A DNA stretch of 64,000 nt from Vitis vinifera (taxonomy: Eukaryota > Streptophyta > Magnoliopsida > Vitales > Vitaceae), in NCBI RefSeq assembly GCF_030704535.1, contig NC_081810.1, positions 24,094,501 through 24,158,500 on the forward strand. Direction: 5' to 3'. Position numbers and translations under genes: made by a program. The notes beneath the pieces were generated by a model, which did not search any database, was not told the DNA's origin, and saw only the letters and a program-made list of their open reading frames with translations. Positions 12,650-24,628 of the stretch are shown here, piece after piece (position 1 is the stretch's first letter; every line of letters starts with the position of its first letter).

Positions 12650-12810
12650 ATAATCTTCCATCACTAGGAATTGATTTGGTGTATGATACCTTAAATAATG
12701 TGTCATCAAGGAATATAATCTTGAGTGAGGACTATTGGGATCCATAAGAAAATATTACTTTCCTCATAATCTAATTATAAAGTTGACTCAATATCACACT
12801 ATAGAGAGTC
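12650..12810 (-). repeat. LTR-family fragment, reversed (copy i)
   Basis: Its reverse complement carries the LTR-middle landmarks in order: 'gactctctatagtgtgatattgagtcaac', 'ttatggatcccaatagtcctcact' and 'tatattccttgatgacac', matching copies b and c on the plus strand. The fragment is truncated at both sides, and no frame of its own is supported. Confidence 0.6.
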
Positions 12811-13093
12811 AATTATCCTTTTTAACATGACCTGCTTCTAATTATGTAAATATTATTTGCTTTTGGCCTGAAGGACCCTCATAACTTCATAATATGTCTA
12901 CTAGGTTAAGAACAATCCAAATATATATACCTTAAGGAACTTTTTTCCATATCCGATGTAAAATATTGCATTATCTCTCTCCCATTCTCACACAACGTCT
13001 TTGTTGTGTCTTATGGAATTGCAAGGCTAAACATATAAACACCCCTTGTGGGGCCAAACAAACTTCCATATCAGAGTTGATACCATTTATAAC

Positions 13094-14362
13094 TATTGGG
13101 ATTGAGCCCTTAAAAGTAAGACATGATGAAATCAAGTCAGACTTGATTGTTCCCTTGTTATCCCTTTAATGTATCGACATTGATTTGAGCATTCAATTCA
13201 TATCTCTTACATTTTTCATTACTTAGGTTCATTAGGAGTTGCACTAATGATACAAGTCATGAGTTCCTTGTAAGTAAATAAGTTGTTCATGGATTTTGGA
13301 AATCTAATAGAAACTATAGTGCACCACCTCCTAATCGGAGGGATAGCTTGTTTTAACTATCTGGATGAGTTTCCCATGGTGAATACACAAGTATATATGA
13401 TTCACATTAGACAAGACCTATGGTGAATCATGATGTAAGGCTATCAATTGTCATGATTCACCAAGCTATTATACTACATAGACTCTCAACCTTTGAGCCC
13501 ATGCCAAAATCAACATGGGACATTGACCTTTGGGTGAGACCCTAAAGTGGTCATATATCTCTATGAATTAGGTCACTATTGATAGAGGATTGTGGCAATA
13601 GGTATTCTCAGTAAAGGCACCATGATATCTCATGGGATTGAGACAGTGTGTCCCCTTGGGTGATTTAAAGGACATGTGATCATGAAATCTATGGCACTGT
13701 AGTAATTTCTTAAGTGAAATTTGACATATGCTCTTTATGAGCTAGAGTATGCCATTTAATCACTTAATAAGTGGGATTTATAACTTAAGGATTGGAGAGA
13801 TAATTTTGATAGTTGATAGCACTACCTTATTAAATTATGGACATTAGTTCATAGAGAGTCTGCATGTAGTGGATAAGTACATCATGGACCTAAGCTTCAT
13901 CTCGTTGTTATTTACATAGAGAACTAAAGTGTAGTTGAGTTTTTTTTTTTTTTTTTTTTTTTGTAGAATGCTTAATCAACTTTAGAATTAGATTCTGAGG
14001 GAGTCAATAATCCTATGGTCTCAATGGTCTCAATGGTCCTCGCTCTAAGCTCATATACCATGATGACATAGTTTATGAGGATTGGATTGACTCTAAGTTC
14101 ACTCTTATGTACAACGACATTTTGGTAATTACGTAAGGTTGCACATGAGATTGTGAACAAAGTCTCTAAATTGAGTTAATTGATTAATTAGATGACTCTA
14201 TGTGGTTAACTAATCAATTAAGACCCCTTTTAGGCTACATTAAGTGACCCAAGCCTTGGTAGGCTCAAGTCACTTAAACCTACTAAGGAGACCTTATAAA
14301 TACCCCTTAGGGGTTAGGGTTTTCATCACTTTTTAGTGAGAACATCTTCCATCTCTAAAGAA

Positions 14363-14393
<31 letters not shown>

Positions 14394-14700
14394 AAAAAAA
14401 AAAAGCTTTCTCATTTTCAAAGTCTACACTTGGGAGTGCCAAGATCATGGTTTGAGTCATTGATCGAAAGCCCTTAGGTGTACGAGACCTTTAGATTTTT
14501 TTTCTCCATGTGGAATTGATCCGGGAACATCCTGATCCAGGTATGATATTTTTCTTCTCTAAATCTTTATCTTAATATGGTTTTTGTAGCCATATGTTTA
14601 TACTTTGATAGATTTAGAGAAGCCTAGGATAGATGCATGCACTTTACAATATCCAAAGACAGGGAATGGAGAAATCCAGATATTCCCACCAACTATAACA
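13094..14700 (+). mobile_element. LTR-family copy b (probable solo LTR)
   Basis: A long non-coding repeat beginning TATTGGGATTGAGCCC (other copies TGTTGGGATTAAACCC) and ending near '...tattcccaccaactataaca', consistent with TG...CA-type LTR ends. Internal landmarks are 'catgacatgatg'-like and 'aagtcatgagttccttg' near the start, 'gggtgagaccctaaagtggtcatatatc' in the middle, and 'ttataaataccccttaggggttaggg' (14294-14320), which looks like the LTR promoter TATA. A (GA)n/poly-A tract lies at 14367-14404 and a 24-bp T tract near 13940. No internal Copia or Gypsy coding follows it directly. Confidence 0.65.
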
Positions 14701-15190
14701 ATTTCTTCCTAACCATGTAGGTGTTGTCTACTTCGAGTCTAAAGGACTCTCATGGATTTAAAACATGTCTAAAAGGTTAAGAGAAACCCATACATATATA
14801 GCTCTACAAACTTTTCCCCTGTCTAATATGGGACATCACAACTCTAGTATCTTGTGATATGAAAACAAGATAGTAAACCCAGGTTCGTGACATATTGTCC
14901 ACTGTATGCAAACTTCCTATGAACTAGTGTCGATAATCTAACCATTGGAAAGTATCCTAAGGCAAAACGTAATATAGATTAGAGAACACTTGAAGACACT
15001 CTCACATTAGTACAGGAAACAATGGGTTTAGAGGTTCCTACACCTACCATTCTAGTAAATTCTAGTACACTAATGTCTTGTCGTAGTTAGAGGGTTGTTA
15101 TACAACTAGATAGTTCATGTATTTGGGAGTGTATTTCGAGGCAATTCCAAAGAAACATCAAATCGATCCCATAGATTGAGATGAGTAATA
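14700..15190. other. No gene seen; short repeat-like spacer between LTR copies
   Basis: Non-coding. The part around 14720-14860 (tracts reading 'aaaggactctcat', 'aaaggttaagagaaaccc' and 'tatatatagct') resembles 12840-12960, which also lies directly before an LTR copy. It may be leader DNA shared by the two insertions. No frame or domain. Confidence 0.45.
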
Positions 15191-15192
15191 CG

Positions 15193-16049
15193 TATTAGGA
15201 TAGAGCCCTTAAAAAGCATGACATGATATAACAATTTTGGATTTCATTATTTATTTAATGAAATTTCAATTTCACTTTTATCTATCCTTATTCCATGCAT
15301 TATACTTTACGAGTATTTTAGCTTAGCATTTCTTGCATTGTACATGACTTGGGTGCATTAAGAGTTGCACGAAAGATCCAAGTCATAGGTTCTTTGCAAG
15401 TACATGATTTGTTCACAACCGGTTCGTGGAATTAAGAAATCCATTTGAGGCTATAGTGCACTACCTCCTAATTTGAGGAATTGTAAGTCTTGGACATCGA
15501 GATGGGGTTCCCATGGTAAGTGCACTAGTGTATATGATTACACACTAGAAAAAACCTACAGTGAGTCATAACATAAAGTTATCAGGTAGTCATGACTTCT
15601 CCAAGCTACTACACTATATTATCTCTCAACCTTGAGAGAATCTTGATCTTATGTAGAAGTTAACAATGGCTTTAACCTATGAGTGTGATATTAAAGTGAT
15701 AATATATTCTCTATGGATTGGGTCATTGTTGATGGAAACTTGTAACAATAGATATTCTCAATAGAAACGCCATGATATCTCATTAACTTTAAGAAATTTT
15801 GTCCTTTTGGGTGATCCTAAGAACATATGATTATGAATTCTTTGGGCCCATAAATGGAAATTGACATATGCTCTTAGTGAGTTAGAGTATGTCATTTGAT
15901 CACATAATAAGAGAATTTGTAACTTAAGGATTGTAGAGATAGTCTTGAAAGGCTGATAGATTTCACTTTGTTAGACTATGGATGACTAGTTCATAGGGAG
16001 ACTATATACAATGGATAAAATTGGTCATGGACCCGAGCAGTTGATGTCT

Positions 16050-16132
<83 letters not shown>

Positions 16133-16637
16133 GTATTAGAGTGCAGTTAACTCTTTATAGATGGGTATTGAGTCAACTTCAAAATTGAATTATCAAGGAG
16201 TCAGTAATGTCCTATGGGTCCTAATGGTCCCATCTTAAGCTCATATTCCTTGATGACTTGGTATTTAATTCACTTGTGTGAGTAAGGGTGTTTTGATAAC
16301 TATGCAAGGTTGCACAAGGCTAAGTGAGTGGTATTTTTAGACTAAGCTAATTGAATAATTGGAGTTTTGTTTGGTTAATTAATCGATTAACAACCTTTTT
16401 GGGTTAAGCCCATGGTAAGCTCAAGTCACTTAAGCCCAATAGGAAGTCTATAAATACCTTTCTTAGGGATTAGGACTTCAACCTTGTTATTCTTTCCTTG
16501 TAGCCCAAAGAGACAACCCTAACCTCCAACCCTAAGATCTCCACCATCTCGGTGCCTAAACTCAAGGAGGAGTCATTGAATGAAACAATTGAGCTTATAA
16601 GATCTTCTATGCCTATGCGGCTTTCTATACTGATAGG
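15193..16637 (+). mobile_element. LTR-family copy c with a (TA)38 tract
   Basis: It starts TATTAGGATAGAGCCC and follows the landmark order of copy b, including 'gggttcccatggtaagtgcactagtg', 'catatgctcttagtgagttagagtatg' and 'ctataaatacctttcttaggg'. A perfect 76-bp (TA)n microsatellite (16055-16130) sits where copy b has an ordinary sequence. Its tail is shorter than copy b and stops where copy d begins with TGTTGGGATT, a head-to-tail join. Confidence 0.65.
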
Positions 16638-17290
16638 TGTTGGGATTAAACCCTAGAAATCATGACATGATGTATCAAATAGAGATTCATTTATAAATTT
16701 ATTTATTTATGTTTCTTGGTTTTCCATTTATTATCTTTTTTGCATTAATTGGTTATGTGAGCATACAAGTCCTAAGTTCCTTGCAAAGTGATGAGTAGTC
16801 CACATTTGGTTCATGGATTTGGGCAATTCATATGAGATTGTAGCGCGCTACCTCCTAATTGAAAGAATGACTTGTCTTAGTAGTTAGGATAGTTTGCCCA
16901 TGGTGAGTGCACTAGTGTATGTGATGTACATTGGACAGGACCTATGGTGAAACATAGTGTAAGACAATCAATTGTCATAATTCACCAAGATACTATACTA
17001 CATGAACTCTCAACCTTGAGAGGATATTGAGTTTATGCCAAAGTTAATAGGAGGTTGTGACTTAATAGTGAGATCCTAAGGTGGTCATATATCCTTATGG
17101 ATTGGGTCACTGTTGATAGAGCCTAGTGGCAACAAACATTCTCGATAAGGACACCATAATATATCATGAAATGGGACAATGTATCCCTTTAGGTGATCTA
17201 AAGGATATGTGATCTTGAAGACTATGGCCATAACATTTTCTTTAGTGGAAATTTGACATATGCACCTTGGAGCTAGATTATGTTGTTGAT
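16638..17290 (+). mobile_element. LTR-family copy d, 3'-truncated
   Basis: Begins with the canonical TGTTGGGATTAAACCC and repeats the first half of the LTR (aagtcctaagttccttg, 'atggtgagtgcactagtgtatgtgatg', 'gtgagatcctaaggtggtcatatatcc', 'catatgcaccttggagctagatta'). Similarity is lost near 17290. It directly abuts copy c, so either d inserted into c or unequal recombination joined them. No coding. Confidence 0.65.
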
Positions 17291-17299
17291 AAATTTCAA

Positions 17300-18415
17300 T
17301 ACCACGACTTTCCCATATGAAAATGGTATCTAGATAAAACCATACTAGGTATAGAGGCTTCAATTACATAGTCTTTTTATTGAAATTTGAGATAAAGGAT
17401 TCTACAATCTTGATTTGGAATCAATACTGAGTGTCAACCTTCACTTCGTTACTATTCACAAGCTTTATCAATTTTTTTTTTATATGCAAAATTGATACTA
17501 GGCCTTTTTGTTTAATTTGACTTGAACATCTCCATCACCAATTCTAAATTTTAATATGTGCTTTGTATATGATTTGAATTTCTTAGTATCAAAATGACTT
17601 CTATGCATCAAGATTTATATTTTTCCTAAATTTTTTCATATTTTCTTGTGCATTTAAGCTTCCTCGCCTTGCTTCCCATATCCATAAGACTAATTCTCTT
17701 TGATATCTCTATAAATTGCATATTTTATCTTTTTTTATGCATTCTTTATTAAATAAATTCATCAATACTTAAATTTAGGGCTTAGAAAATATTTAAGTTC
17801 AAAGACCTACAACTATCACTCAAGTTGTATCAAAATCTCTATTTTTAGCATTTATAAATTGGTGATTTGAGAGCTAATCATATCCCTCAACCCATAGATT
17901 GCTAATCCTTATCAGTAATAAGAGATAAACAAGCTCATAATTGATATTTCTTTGCACCTGAGCATCATTTTAAAATCATTCATTCCCAAACCAAAATGAA
18001 TTTTAAAAGTTAGGTATACTATGAGTTTAAGATAACCACGTTTTATATGCAACAATTTACCAAATTATAAAAAACATGGATAAATTGTTTAATGTACCCA
18101 TAATATTCCTAAGGATCCTACTATTCATTCCACACTAGATCTAGCTAGTGTGGATATTTTCATCCCTTGGTTGTGACTTTAGGAGGCTAACTCCTCTCAA
18201 CCAAGGTAAGGCGAGATAAAATCCTTCCCAAATTGGTTTGTATGAAACATTTATTCTCCTTTTTAGCTCTTATATATATATATATATATATAGAAATCTT
18301 TTCTTACTTCATTTTTTATCTAAGAACATCAGCATGCATGCTTAATTATCTTTCATAGTTAGGAAATTACTTCTATGTGGATAATTAGGATTCACCAATA
18401 GCTCCCAAGTATGCC
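17300..18415. other. No gene seen
   Basis: AT-rich intergenic DNA with only short frames. A TA run lies near 18273-18292. I recognise no domain or repeat ends. Confidence 0.6.
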
Positions 18416-18418
18416 CCT

Positions 18419-19049
18419 AAGTATAGTAAAACCCCTATATATAAAATAATACTTTTGGAACCAAGAGAAATTATTATTTTAGTGGGGTTATTAATTCATG
18501 GATAAATAAATGATTTATTAACTCATTGATAAATAAATATATATTAATTTATAAAGAGTATTATGTTTCTACTATTTAGTACTTCTACATGTATAACTTA
18601 TAAATAAAAAAATAATAGATGTGGTATAAAATTAATACATTAAAGCCAAAAAGACTCAAAATAAAAGATTATTATTAATTGTAAAAGGTAGAAAGACTTC
18701 TAAAAAGAATATATGCGATGTCAAAACTTAATGCCCTAAAAGATAAAGAAAAGTTTCGTAAAAGATAAAAAGGTTTCAAGTATGAGATAATTCTAAGAAG
18801 AGTTGACTTAAAAAAATAGAAGTTATAAAAAGTTACTCAATACTACATTATGAAATTCTATTTGCTATATTATGAATTTTTGTTTGCTATATATATATAC
18901 CCTAAGGATTTCTAAAAATATTATTATCTTATGTGTTTAGTGAGGTTATTAATTTAGTACACTAGCCCGAGTTGGGACCAGAAGGTTTTATAATTTAAGC
19001 GAGGTTATTAATTTATCGAGCATTCATTTATCAAAGTTTTACTATACTT
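18419..19049. mobile_element. TIR element, 631 bp, non-autonomous
   Basis: Bounded by a perfect 14-bp inverted repeat: AAGTATAGTAAAAC at the left and GTTTTACTATACTT at the right. The inner ends ('ggggttattaattcatggataaataaatg' and 'gcgaggttattaatttatcgagcattcattta') are also partly inverted. No ORF of size. I could not identify a clear target duplication. A diverged relative lies at 48180-48480, sharing 'ttattaattgtaaaagataaaaagact' and 'ttttatgatttaggcgag'. Confidence 0.6.
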
Positions 19050-19690
19050 GTTTTTCAATAAACCAGAATAATTATCTTTTACTCAAGAGTGTTTATACTT
19101 TTTTGATTCATAAAAATATACATTAGATATTTTTAAAAATTAAGAAACTTAAGGTTTTTGTCAATTACAGTTTATGTTATAATTAATTTGTTCTTATTAA
19201 TTATCTATTATGCGTTATCATTTTGTGTTTAATGTGTCTTTTTGTCAATTGTATTTAATTGTTGTTACATTTAATTCATTCTTATTGATTATCTAAAAAT
19301 ATATAATTTGTTCTTATTATATATATATTCTTATTTTTTGTTTAATATATTAAAAATGATTTAAACTAATAAATATGAAAAGATAAAGAAATCGAAAAAT
19401 TTTGAAATCAAAGAAGTTTTAGAAGAGAACTATAGTCGCTTCAATATATTAAAAAAAATAGCAATACATGATGTGGAAGAAAAACAAAAACGGATGGTAA
19501 AGGATAAAAATGAAAAGAATGACAAAAGAGAAAATGAGTACTCATTTCTTTAAAAATAATTTATTAAAAAGAGGCTTAGTTTCATAGTGATGTATCATAT
19601 CAAAATTTTAAAACATTAAAAAAAAAATTAAATGACAATCATGAGATTCTTATTTAATTACTATTCAAATGAATATTTGGAGGATAATTT
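19050..19690. other. No gene seen
   Basis: Very AT-rich sequence, including diverged repeats of 'ttatgtttaattcattcttattgattatc' type. No frame, domain or repeat ends recognised. Confidence 0.55.
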
Positions 19691-19695
19691 TATGT

Positions 19696-19800
19696 GAGGA
19701 TAGAAACCTTAAAAGCATGATATGAAGTAATAGATTTGGAATTCATAATTCATTTAATGATATTCTAGTTTAACTTTTATTCTTTATGAGCACTTTTCCC
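19696..19800 (+). repeat. LTR-family start fragment (copy e)
   Basis: A tract reading 'aggatagaaaccttaaaagcatgatatgaagtaa' matches the first ~100 bp of LTR copy c (15193 onward) and is cut exactly where Ty3/gypsy RT similarity begins. It is a 5' end of the LTR without its remainder; an LTR 3' part (copy f) appears about 2.4 kb later. Confidence 0.55.
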
Positions 19801-20065
19801 TACCATCAATTGAGGATATGAGAATCAAATATTCCAAAGACTGCATTTCATACAAGGTATGGACATTATGAGTTTGTTGCCATGCCATTTGGATTAGCTA
19901 ATACTCCAACTGCATTCTTGGATACGATGAATCATATTTATTGACCTTACTTGGATCGTTTTGTGGTAGTGTTTATGGATGATATTTTGATATATTCTAA
20001 GAGTCAAGAAGAGCATGGACATCATGCATTTGTCACTTCAATCACTTAGAGAAGTTCTTAAGCTT
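19800..20065 (+). mobile_element. Ty3/gypsy reverse transcriptase fragment, broken
   Basis: The plus strand encodes the RT core in order: [46 protein letters not shown]. The catalytic aspartates of the MDD motif are visible. Two in-frame TGA stops (within 'ggatatgag' and 'tttattgacc') and a frameshift after the final motif show that it is dead. Only about 85 codons remain; no protease, RNase H or integrase was found alongside. It belongs to a retroelement, not a host gene. Confidence 0.9.
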
Positions 20066-22190
20066 TCTTGGTTTTCTTGATTATGGATATTTGATCTCTT
20101 TCTTTTTCATGATTCAATATGAAATTTTGATACGTTTTAATATTTTTGATGAATAAAGGATTTTTGGGTTGGTTCTTGAAGGGTTTGAAAATTGCATATC
20201 TTTAACCATTTGGGTTTTGCTGAATATTGCGATTAGTTTTTATTCATGGAGTTGGTGAATCAAAGATTGTTGTCACTTTGTTCGGCTTACTATGCCTTTG
20301 TAATAAAATTTTGATTTGAGTTATTTAAAATGTTTCTAAAATCTTTCTTGTAATTGTATGGCATTGTAGACTCCTTGAATATATTTTTAGAATTTTATTG
20401 AAGTTTAAAATCAATTTTCAAATAGGAGATATGAATTAAACTTTTAGTAGGTTCAGTTTTCGTTCAATTTTGGACATCTGAACTATTGTTGTAAATTTAA
20501 TTTATTTGGTGAACTTATTAAATTATTTTGATATTTTTTTCTTTGTTCTAGGCTCCTTGAAGTTAATTTTAGTTTCTTGTTTCATTAAAAACAAGCTCCC
20601 TAAATAAAAGAAATATTTTTCCCTTCCTACACCCATTGCACTAATCTAATTTTGAACAAATGGGTGGTTTGGTTAAATTTAAAAATAATCTACTTGTACA
20701 CTTACCTTTCTATTTTTTTTTATATAAATTAACATTTTGAACACGTTTCAGGATTTTTGGTAGGATTTTATCACACCGCTAGATAGGTTAATTAATTTAG
20801 TTTGTGCATGCCTTAGAATTTTGTCTCGCTTTGGACCATTTGAACATTTTTGAAAAATGGGATTAATTGGGGCCTTAATAAATTATTTAGCCACTTAGGA
20901 GATAATCTAGACACATAGGATAGTCTCTCCATTTTTTTTTATAATAAATTACCTTTCTAGATATTTTTTTTAGGATTTGATTTATAAGGCCTTATGTTCT
21001 GACTACGTGTCGGTAATCCTGTGTAGTGTTTAATTTGATGTTAATTCGCATCTCATCACATGATTTTGGCTTCTATATTGTAATATAGACATAATGAGGA
21101 TGTTACATAATTTTTATCATAATGAAATAATGCTCTTAGATATTTATTTAGGATTTTTTGAATGCATCTAACTGTTATAATCATTTGTTGAATACTTTGA
21201 CCAAGTCACTAATTTTGGCATCTCTAGTTCCCTTGTAAATTAATTTAACCTTAATAATGAGTTTTAGATGTGTCATATATGAGAGTAAGTGCTTCTTCAT
21301 ACCCCAAACTATTTTTATTTTATTTTTTTAATTTATGAGGACTTGCATTGTGATTTCATGCATGCTAGAAATTTACATCTTTGAGTTTAGATATTTTGTG
21401 TCACTCAAACTTGTTGAGTTCGTATCACTTCATTTAAGTCATATACATGCCATGTATATATAAGATTAGCTATGACAGTTATTTGTTATCATAATTATTT
21501 TGTTCATTATCACTAGTGATGAGCTAACCCTTTCAATTCTTATGCAAGTGCATTGTAAGCTATGTAAGCTATCAAGGTATGTTCCTTGCACCTTTTAATC
21601 TCTTTAACTTTGTAAATATACATACTATGTGTGTGAACATTCTCATGGCTGATCATGTGTAGCCATGCCTTCATCATTGTTTGATTTCTTGAATAAAATG
21701 AAATGCATGTTATATGTCATATTATCTAAACAAACCTTAACACCTTTATGAAAGCACTTTGTGTTGTAGCTTAGGTACACTTGTCTTTTCTTCCTATGTG
21801 TATCCTTTGATTTTTTTTTTTTTTTTTTTTTGTGAATAAGATCTCACTAGGCTTTAGATATCAATACTCGTGTTATTATGTGGTATCCTTGTTTTATCAA
21901 TTAATTATTATAGTTGCCTCAACCTAGTTAGTAGATACCTATTTTAGGGCTTAAAGGGGTATTATCTTATGATACCTTTCCAATAGGTAACCTGACCCTA
22001 GACGTAAACTAGGGTTTTCAAAAATGTGATTTTCCAAATCAGAAGTCATCTTTTTAGGGTTTTATTTTTTTCTTTTAAAAATAAATAAAATAAGTGGCGA
22101 CTCCAATTTTTTTTAAAAAAATCAAATTTTCCCTAAGAAAACAAGTCTCGCCATTGAATCGGGACATATGTGGGAAATGCAGGTCCACAC
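20066..22190. other. Non-coding DNA after the gypsy fragment
   Basis: No gene is seen over 2.1 kb. The right end (about 22094-22190) carries 'gtggcgactccaat' and 'gggacatatgtgggaaatgc', which resembles the non-coding tail I associate with plant Ty3/gypsy elements, so much of this stretch may be internal or LTR sequence of the same dead element. A 23-bp T tract lies near 21809. The ORF at 22094 is a read-through of that tail and not a gene. Confidence 0.45.
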
Positions 22191-22740
22191 CAATACTCCT
22201 ATGGATCTTAGTGGTCCTCACTTTGAACTTATATACCTTGTTAGCATGGGTTATAAGTCAAATTGGCTTTAGGTTTATTTTGTGCATAAGGGTGTTTTGG
22301 TAATTATGCAAGGTTGCATAAGAGTAAGTGATTAATGTTTCTAGATTAGGCTAATTGATTAATTACTTGGCTATGTTAGATTAATTAATCTATTAAGACC
22401 CATTTTAGGTTAGATTAAGTGACCCACGCCCATGTGAACTCAAGTCACTTAAGCCTAGTTAGGAAACCTATAAATACCCCCTAGGGGTTAAGGTTTTCAT
22501 CACCTTTTGTCTTCCACCATCCAAAAAAAAGAGAAAATCCTAGGCTCCACCCTCATAAACCCCCTATCGTTTGTGTGCTAAGGAAAGAGGTTGAGTCATC
22601 AAGCGGAATATCATATGTTTACTAGACTTTCGATGACATCGATTTGGTTCTTTAACACTTGGATTTAAGGTTTGGGAACATCCAAACCATAAGGTTAGTA
22701 CTTTAACCCTAACTATCAATTTTTGTAAAAATTGGTATTA
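22190..22740 (+). repeat. LTR-family 3' part (copy f)
   Basis: Starts 'ccaatactcctatggatcttagtggtcctcact' and follows the second half of LTR copy b: 'aattatgcaaggttgcataag', 'gattaattacttgg', 'gacccacgcccatgtg', 'ctataaataccccctaggggttaagg'. The first half of the LTR is missing; copy e supplies only the first ~100 bp on the other side of the gypsy stretch. Confidence 0.6.
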
Positions 22741-22770
22741 TTTTTGTTACTTAGACCTAAGATGCCAATA

Positions 22771-22930
22771 GGTCCTGTCCCTGAGTTTTAGTCCTTAAAG
22801 ACATGAGGTTAGTCTTGTCCTTGGGTTGTAGTCCCAAAAGACACAAGTTTAGTCTTGTCCTTGGGTATGAGTCCCAAAAGACATGGGATATGAAATGTCC
22901 TTACGTGATAGTCCTAAAATAGTCATTATT
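22771..22930 (+). repeat. 40-bp x 4 tandem repeat
   Basis: Four units start at 22771, 22811, 22851 and 22891, exactly 40 bp apart. The consensus begins AGTCTTGTCCTTGGG and continues TAGTCCCAAAAGACA; the outer units are more diverged than the inner two. It sits immediately after LTR copy f. No coding frame; it resembles the short subterminal arrays seen in LTRs. Confidence 0.8.
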
Positions 22931-23750
22931 TATGGTCAAACATCTTTTAGAGTATTGATGGTTGATATGTACATTGATGAGGATAAGCAGTTTATCACGT
23001 GTGAAAGAATGGATGAGGCAAAGTAGAGATGAAACCATCAACAACATGCATGCATATTTGACATTATTGTATATTTGTTAATAGTTATAAAATATTTATC
23101 ATGCATGCTACTACGTGTTTAATTCAAGGTTTTTAAGGATATGCATAGGATAATTATAAACTTTCGTACTAAGTTGTGAAGTCACTCTATCCCTTTCATT
23201 TCTAGATACAAGTCAGAAGACAATTACTAGGGTTAATGCTTGAGTTTTGCATGTGCTATTGATTGGATTTTTTTTTTTTTTTTTTTTTTTTTTGTTGCTT
23301 ATTTGAGAGTGTTTTAAGGCTCTTACCTTTGTATTATAGAAAGACGAAATCATTTTAAAGAAATGATATAATTTATGTTTGTTTTTATACACTTATAGTA
23401 TGGGCTACCCTTAGTGAACCATGAGGTTTTAGTGTGTACAAAGTAATATTGTACGGGTTTTCTTGACATAAAATGAATTATATTTTGTTAATTAATGGTT
23501 CCAAAGGTTTATCACATGATACATATTTTTTTATCATAACAGGTTTCCACATCCTCATTTTGGACAAAAATCAAACTTATCATTATTTATTTATTTATTT
23601 ATTTATTGTCTCCTAGGTTTTGGGAGCACTAATTTTGTATTTGATTAATAATAAGTCTAAAATCCAAGGTGTAACAACTGGTGTTGTATTTTTATGTTTA
23701 TTTTTAAATAATCTATTTTAAAACATTTTTTTAAGAACAAAATTCTACCC
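22931..23750. other. No gene seen
   Basis: Intergenic, with a ~25-bp T tract near 23269-23293 and a (TTTA)n run at 23583-23607. No domain or repeat ends recognised. Confidence 0.6.
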
Positions 23751-24628
23751 CTTTAAGCCAATGAAAAAGAAAAAAAAAATTAAATGATGGCTCAAAAACC
23801 CTAAAGATAATGTTGCCACATCCTTTTCCTCAACAATTCACTTGGCTTTAAGGGACCAATTTTGGCATTGACTCACATATATTAGTCATTTTGGATAGTA
23901 GCTCTTCTCATTTTGGTTATTTCTTAGGTTAATGATAGTAAATGCCTAAAGCTCTATTTAAAAAATATTTCTGAAAATTGTTTTATAGCATTTGTAAAGT
24001 AAATATCTTTCTGACAACCCAAAATATTTTTAACCTATTTTTCTTATAATTTCTAAAAACATGTTTTAAAAAGGACTTTTAAAATGTAGCACTTTATTTA
24101 TAATCATTGTCCATTTCATATTTTTGGTTAACAAATTAAATCATGGTAAATGGAGTAAATATGTTAAAATACCAATATTTTTAATTTTATTAATTAAATG
24201 TTATTAGCATAATATTTAAATATTGTTGATACAATCAAAAAATATGAAGTAAATTTTTTTATTTAAGTTTATCCATAGAATAAACTCATTTTCAAGATGT
24301 TAATTTGAACAATTTATTTATATTATGATTTAAAACAAGTAAATTTGACGTCATTATTATAGTAGGCAAATTTATAATTTTTTTATTTAGAAATTTTATC
24401 CACCTATAATGATTTTTAGAACTTTATCTCCATTATATTGTGTATTTATTATGATAATCACACGAGTGAAAGAATAATGATTCCTTTGAAATGAGTTTGT
24501 AATATTGAAAAAGGGATTTGAATCTATCCTCTAACGTAATTGTCCCTAGTTTACAATCTTGTCCCCAAATTGATTTTTTTACTTGACAACATAGGGAGGG
24601 TTTTTCTTTAGGAAAGAAAGAACATTGA
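23750..24628 (+). repeat. SDR-upstream flank, block D (distal part)
   Basis: The upstream flank of SDR copy 2. The stretch 24110-24628 resembles 860-1340 in block A: shared words are 'aatcatggtaaatg.agtaaatatgttaaa', 'cacgagtgaaagaataatgattcctttgaaatgag' and 'gggagggttttt'. No gene. The flank is interrupted at 24629 by a transposon and continues at 26008. Confidence 0.6.

Noticed and set aside
12443..12745. 100-codon minus-strand frame
   Set aside because: Its upstream end lies in a reversed LTR fragment and nothing in the sequence resembles a known domain.
22094..22303. 69-codon plus-strand frame
   Set aside because: It is a read-through of gypsy tail-like sequence into LTR copy f, not a gene.
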